Source of the DNA: JBBRZF01 sp038236965
Lineage (GTDB): Bacteria; Acidobacteriota; Terriglobia; Terriglobales; Acidobacteriaceae
Length of the DNA stretch: 9,520 nt
NCBI GenBank assembly: GCA_038236965.1
Contig: JBBRZF010000140.1
Coordinates: 1-9,520, forward strand
Direction of reading: 5' to 3'
The translations under genes and the position numbers were made by a program. Positions 6,256-9,520 of this stretch are shown piece after piece. How positions within the stretch are numbered: position 1 is the stretch's first letter; every line of letters begins with the position of its first letter. The notes below the pieces were generated by a model. It had not been told where the DNA came from and ran no database searches. It worked only from the letters and a program-made list of their open reading frames with translations.

Positions 6256-8052
6256 CTAGGTGAGGGACTCCCACCCCCGGCGTTTCAGGTCCCAGAAGAG
6301 GAAGCGCAGCATACCCGCCGCCCCTAGCAGCATCACGATTCCCTTCATGGTCTGGCCGAAGAGGAGGTTCCCCACGCCGAACAGGGCGAAGTAGATGAGC
6401 GCGCAGCCTGCTACCCAGTCGGCGGCGGCCCACTTGAGGGTCTGCATGCCCTCGACACCTTCGAGCTTGGCTATGTGCTGCCAGCCGGCGTCGGCTGGGC
6501 GCACCTTGCGGAAGAACTCGCGCAGCTTCCATTCGGGTTCTGGCGGGGTAAGCAAGGTCACGGTGATCCACGAGACGGTGGTGAAGGCGGTGGAGATGAT
6601 CATGAGCCAGGCGAATCCGTGGGGGTGCTTCGCTTCCAGCGCGCCGGAAGGAAGCTTGGGGTCGAAGCGCTGCAGGATGGCTACCACGCCGCTCGCCCAT
6701 CGGGATTGCAGGAACAGCGACGAGATGGCTGCGGCGGACATGGCCGACACCTCCGACCACGCATTGATGCGCCACCAGAACCAGCGGAGCATAAACACCA
6801 ATCCTGCGCCTGCGCCGATGGCGATCAGGAACTTCCACGCGTTCTGCACCGAATCCATGTAGTAGGTCGCTGCCGCTGCGATCAGCGTCACGATCACCGT
6901 TGCCACGCGCGAAGCTCGCACGTAATGCCGCTCGTCTTCATCCTTCCTCAGGAAGCGGCGGTAGAAGTCGTTGATGAGGTACGACGCACCGAGGTTGATG
7001 TGCGTGCCTATCGTGGACATATACGCCGCAGCAAATCCGGCGAGCATCAGTCCCCGCAGACTCGACGGCAGATAAGCGATCATCACGCGTATGTAGCTTT
7101 GTTCCGAGTCCTTCGCATTCGGGAACAGGATGACGGCCACCAGCGCCGTGAGAATCCACGGCCACGGACGCAGCGCGTAATGCGCAACGTTGAACCACAA
7201 TGTCGCAGCCAGCGAATGCTCTTCGTTCTTTGCGGAGAAGATGCGTTGGGCGACGTATCCGCCGCCACCAGGCTCGGCGCCGGGGTACCAGCTTGCCCAC
7301 CAGTTCACGCTGATGTAGATGAGGAACATCATGAACCAGCTGCTGGTCCAGTCCGGAGTGAAGGCCAGGTAGCTGGTCCCTTCCGGCGAGAGATGCGTCG
7401 ATAGCTGGTGCATCAGTCCGGGCATTCCTCCGACGGCGCGGACGGCGACCACGGCGAGCACGATGACCATGGTCATCTTCAGCACGAACTGCAGCAGGTC
7501 GGTCCAGAGGACGGCCCATAGGCCGCTCACCGCAGCGTAGATCACGGTCATGGCCAGGCAGAACATCACCGCATCCAGCTTCTTGATGCCCAACGTGAGT
7601 TCCAGCACCTTGGCCATCGCCAGGTTCACCCAGCCCATGATGATGGTGTTCACCGGAAGCGCAAGGTAGAGCGCGCGGAAGCCGCGCAGGAACGCCGCTG
7701 GCTTGCCCGCGTAGCGCAACTCGGCGAACTCCATATCGGTGAGCACGCCCGCTCTTCGCCAGAGGCGGGCGAAGAAGAAGACGGTGGCCATCCCGCTTAA
7801 GGCCATCGACCACCACAGCCAGTTACCGGAGATTCCGTACTGGTAGACGATGGCCGTCACCACCAGCGGCGTGTCGGCGCCGAAGGTGGTGGCGACCATG
7901 GAGGTGCCTGCGAGCCACCAGGGAACTTCGCGTCCGGAGATGAAGAAGTCCCCGATCGACCGGCTTGCCTTGCGGTAGTAGAAGATCCCGATGGCGAGGT
8001 TCATCGCGAAGTAGAGCGCGATGACCAGCCAATCCACCCAGGTGAGCTGCAT
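6256..8052 (-). CDS. Sodium:solute symporter (SSS) family transporter
   Basis: The 598-residue protein has the start and core of the SSS family: a first helix at residues 5-26 (WVDWLVIALYFAMNLAIGIFYY), then the conserved FFISGREVPWWLAGTSMVATTFGADTP (36-62), and further helices throughout. Family members bring sugars, amino acids, vitamins or ions in with sodium. The substrate cannot be read from the sequence. A soluble stretch near 470-530 interrupts the helices before a final pair, which suits the longer SSS members. ATG 8052 is the first methionine and begins the conserved N-terminus; no strong ribosome binding site is visible. It is the first gene of the minus-strand run and is divergent from the Rieske-fusion gene across 140 bases, which must hold promoters for both. 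Confidence 0.92.
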   Translation of the reverse strand: MQLTWVDWLVIALYFAMNLAIGIFYYRKASRSIGDFFISGREVPWWLAGTSMVATTFGADTPLVVTAIVYQYGISGNWLWWSMALSGMATVFFFARLWRRAGVLTDMEFAELRYAGKPAAFLRGFRALYLALPVNTIIMGWVNLAMAKVLELTLGIKKLDAVMFCLAMTVIYAAVSGLWAVLWTDLLQFVLKMTMVIVLAVVAVRAVGGMPGLMHQLSTHLSPEGTSYLAFTPDWTSSWFMMFLIYISVNWWASWYPGAEPGGGGYVAQRIFSAKNEEHSLAATLWFNVAHYALRPWPWILTALVAVILFPNAKDSEQSYIRVMIAYLPSSLRGLMLAGFAAAYMSTIGTHINLGASYLINDFYRRFLRKDEDERHYVRASRVATVIVTLIAAAATYYMDSVQNAWKFLIAIGAGAGLVFMLRWFWWRINAWSEVSAMSAAAISSLFLQSRWASGVVAILQRFDPKLPSGALEAKHPHGFAWLMIISTAFTTVSWITVTLLTPPEPEWKLREFFRKVRPADAGWQHIAKLEGVEGMQTLKWAAADWVAGCALIYFALFGVGNLLFGQTMKGIVMLLGAAGMLRFLFWDLKRRGWESLT

Positions 8053-8192
8053 AGCGAAGCATTAGACATGATTTCGAGAACTGAGTCATTGGGGAATTTA
8101 CAGTCGAGAGTGGCTGCTCAATAGCAGCCATCCTTGTAGCGCGCGGAGTACTCTCACTAGCCACGCGGGCTTTTTGCGCTCGCAGGAGAATC
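8053..8192. promoter_or_regulatory. Divergent intergenic region with a perfect hairpin
   Basis: This gap must drive both the symporter (minus) and the Rieske-fusion gene (plus). TGGCTGCT (8111-8118) and AGCAGCCA (8123-8130) form a perfect 8-pair hairpin around CAAT. A smaller AGCC/GGCT stem with TTTTT follows near 8159-8175. AGGAG at 8184-8188 is the ribosome binding site for the ATG at 8193. I could not place convincing -35 and -10 boxes. Confidence 0.45.
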
Positions 8193-9005
8193 ATGCGTTC
8201 GGTCGCACACATCAAGGGACATCCGATTCATCCCATGCTGGTCTCGTTTCCCATCGGCTTGTGGGTGACGAGTTTTGTCTTCGACTTCCTCGCGCTGAAT
8301 TACGGCAGCAACATGCTGGAGGCTGCGGGCTTTTACACCATCCTCGCCGGATGCGTTGGCGCGGCGTTGGCGGCGGTGGCGGGAGTGGCGGATCTGCTGG
8401 GGGCCGTGCCGCCGAACTCGAGCGCCAAGAAGCGCGGCTACATTCACGGCGGGTTGAACACCGTCGTGCTGCTTATGTTCATCTACGTGGCGTGGCGACG
8501 CGGCAGCGCCTACAACTCGCTCGACAGCGTCTCCGTACTCGTCTCTGGCTTCGGCGTGGTGCTGCTCGGCTTCTCGGGATGGCTTGGCGGAACGCTGGTG
8601 TATCGCAACCAGATAGGCATCGACCGCCGCTTTGCCAATGCGGGCAAGCAGAAGCATCGCGTGTTATCGGGTTGGGAAAAGCCTGTGTGCAATCAATCCG
8701 AACTCAGCGACGGACAACTGATGTTGGCTCGCGTCGGCAACGAACGCGTGGCCGTCGGTCGCTGCGGCGATGGCGTCTTCGCCTTCTCAGACCATTGCAC
8801 GCATCGTGGCGGACCGCTTTCCGACGGGGCGCTCATCGGATGCACGGTGCAATGTCCGTGGCACGGTTCGCAGTTCGACATCACGACTGGTCGCGTCGTC
8901 GCCGGACCAGCGGAGGAGAAGATCAAGTTGTACGACGTGGAGATTCGCAACGGCGAAGTCTATGTTCAGACGAAGCGTCCGAAAGATGTGCCCAAGGCGG
9001 CCTGA
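8193..9005 (+). CDS. DUF2231 membrane domain fused to a Rieske [2Fe-2S] domain
   Basis: The 270-residue protein has two parts. Residues 1-140 form a DUF2231 domain with four predicted membrane helices (about 15-35, 46-70, 88-101, 112-137) and the family start GHPIHPMLVSFPIG. Residues 160-262 form a Rieske domain with both cluster-binding boxes: C202-T-H204 in CTHRGG and C221-P-W-H224 in CPWHGSQF. These four residues hold the [2Fe-2S] cluster. The arrangement suggests a membrane-anchored electron carrier. No oxygenase catalytic domain is present, so it is more likely a ferredoxin-like or respiratory component than a dioxygenase subunit. No signal peptide precedes the first helix; which side of the membrane the cluster faces is not determined. 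The start has a good AGGAG five bases upstream. A dispersed repeat begins directly after the TGA. Confidence 0.9.
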   Translation: MRSVAHIKGHPIHPMLVSFPIGLWVTSFVFDFLALNYGSNMLEAAGFYTILAGCVGAALAAVAGVADLLGAVPPNSSAKKRGYIHGGLNTVVLLMFIYVAWRRGSAYNSLDSVSVLVSGFGVVLLGFSGWLGGTLVYRNQIGIDRRFANAGKQKHRVLSGWEKPVCNQSELSDGQLMLARVGNERVAVGRCGDGVFAFSDHCTHRGGPLSDGALIGCTVQCPWHGSQFDITTGRVVAGPAEEKIKLYDVEIRNGEVYVQTKRPKDVPKAA

Positions 9006-9132
9006 GGTACCCTCCCCCCGGCTTTTCTCGTTTTGTAAAATCCTTGTTTTCAATATTTTAGCGGGAACTTGTCTGCAAAATATTGAAAGCATTGGTGTTA
9101 GGAGCCGAAATATAGATAACAAAGGAGTTACG
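9006..9132 (+). repeat. Dispersed repeat, right copy
   Basis: This copy starts at the base after the Rieske-fusion stop codon. It shares with the reverse complement of 2194-2321 the C-rich start after GGTAC, TAAAATCCTTGTTTTCAATA, GCAAAATATTGA and the AAAGGAGTTA-like tail, in the same order. Substitutions and short indels show that it is an older, diverged copy. It has no open reading frame of note. Confidence 0.75.
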
Positions 9133-9169
9133 AAGCTGCTGAGCTACTAGCTAAAACCTTCGAAAATCA

Positions 9170-9204
9170 AAAGGCCGCGCTGATTGAGCGCGGCCTTTGG
9201 TTTT
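9170..9204 (+). terminator. Strong rho-independent terminator
   Basis: AAAGGCCGCGCT (9170-9181) and AGCGCGGCCTTT (9187-9198) form a perfect 12-pair stem around GATTG, followed by GGTTTT. A-rich sequence before the left arm makes it usable from either side. It probably ends transcripts from the Rieske-fusion gene about 165 bases upstream. Confidence 0.85.
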
Positions 9205-9209
9205 GATCT

Positions 9210-9520
9210 CTGTATCTATTATGACAGATTGGAGGGGGTCAACTGGACATCGGGCGCGGAATTATATTTGGAATGGAATGAGAGACTTAGGTCAGTTTAG
9301 AGGCTCGGAGGGGCTTGACAAGAAATTGAGTGGTAGCCGAGAGGAAGAACATCCACCACGGAGACACGGAGGCACGGAGAAAGGCATGTCTGGGCAGAAA
9401 GGGTGGGATGACGAGAGTGGTGGGGAGTGAAAAGAAGAAAAACAAAAGGTCCCTCCGCTGCGGTCGGGATGACGAGAGTGGGGGAGTGGGAAGCGCGGTG
9501 GTGGGGGAGAGAAAAACAAA
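9210..9520. repeat. Purine-rich repetitive tail without a supportable gene
   Basis: CACGGAG occurs three times at 8-base spacing (9357-9363, 9365-9371, 9373-9379). GGGATGACGAGAGTG occurs at 9405-9419 and 9466-9480, each followed by a G-rich run and then GAAAAACAAA (9437-9446 and 9511-9520), so a unit of about 42-55 bases is repeated. Such elements are common between acidobacterial and planctomycete genes (from memory). Open frames on either strand are low-complexity and lack ribosome binding sites. Confidence 0.6.

Noticed and set aside
6475..7404. A 309-codon plus-strand frame opposite the symporter
   Set aside because: It is an antisense shadow in GC-rich sequence, very rich in Arg, Gly and His; the minus-strand symporter has clear family sequence.
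2194..9132. Composite transposon bounded by the two inverted repeats
   Set aside because: No transposase or integrase is present, the copies are diverged, and the genes between include ordinary chromosomal functions such as queF.

Overview
The window is about 9.5 kb of GC-rich bacterial chromosome. Protein make-up (secreted proteins with AAA-type signal peptides, an orphan RHS fragment, a DUF2231-Rieske fusion) and the many short palindromic and G-rich intergenic repeats most resemble an Acidobacteriota genome of the Koribacter/Terriglobus kind. That assignment is inference from family and repeat style; no rRNA or other taxonomic marker is present.

Layout. Bases 1-731 hold a secreted protein of unknown function whose start codon lies one base outside the window. 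A strong terminator follows (800-839). Bases 840-1370 carry no convincing gene but several hairpin-forming repeats. Bases 1374-1919 look like a small gene broken by two compensating frameshifts, and 1916-2221 is an orphan end of an RHS-repeat protein that stops just after its DPDG hinge, where a toxin tip would normally begin. A roughly 125-bp dispersed repeat supplies its last residues.

The most interesting part is 2383-3401. A carboxymuconolactone decarboxylase/AhpD-family gene has an in-frame TGA exactly where the second cysteine of its CxxC redox motif should be. The TGA is followed at once by a two-stem hairpin of bacterial SECIS type, so the gene is best read as a selenoprotein of 174 residues (U80). 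It overlaps by ATGA with a gene for a secreted OB-fold-like protein, so the two are probably translated together.

On the minus strand lie a Spinster-like MFS transporter (3483-4715) and, separately, a compact run transcribed in the order sodium:solute symporter (6256-8052), TerC/Alx-family membrane protein (5256-6212), queF (4827-5237), closed by a hairpin terminator at 4767-4788. The queF gene makes preQ1 for the tRNA base queuosine. The neighbours are transporters with no evident metabolic link, so this looks like a transcriptional run rather than a pathway.

Divergent from the symporter, 8193-9005 encodes a membrane DUF2231 domain fused to a Rieske [2Fe-2S] domain. A second copy of the dispersed repeat begins directly after its stop codon, in opposite orientation to the first. 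A strong hairpin terminator follows at 9170-9204, and the last 300 bases are purine-rich repeat sequence with no gene I can support.
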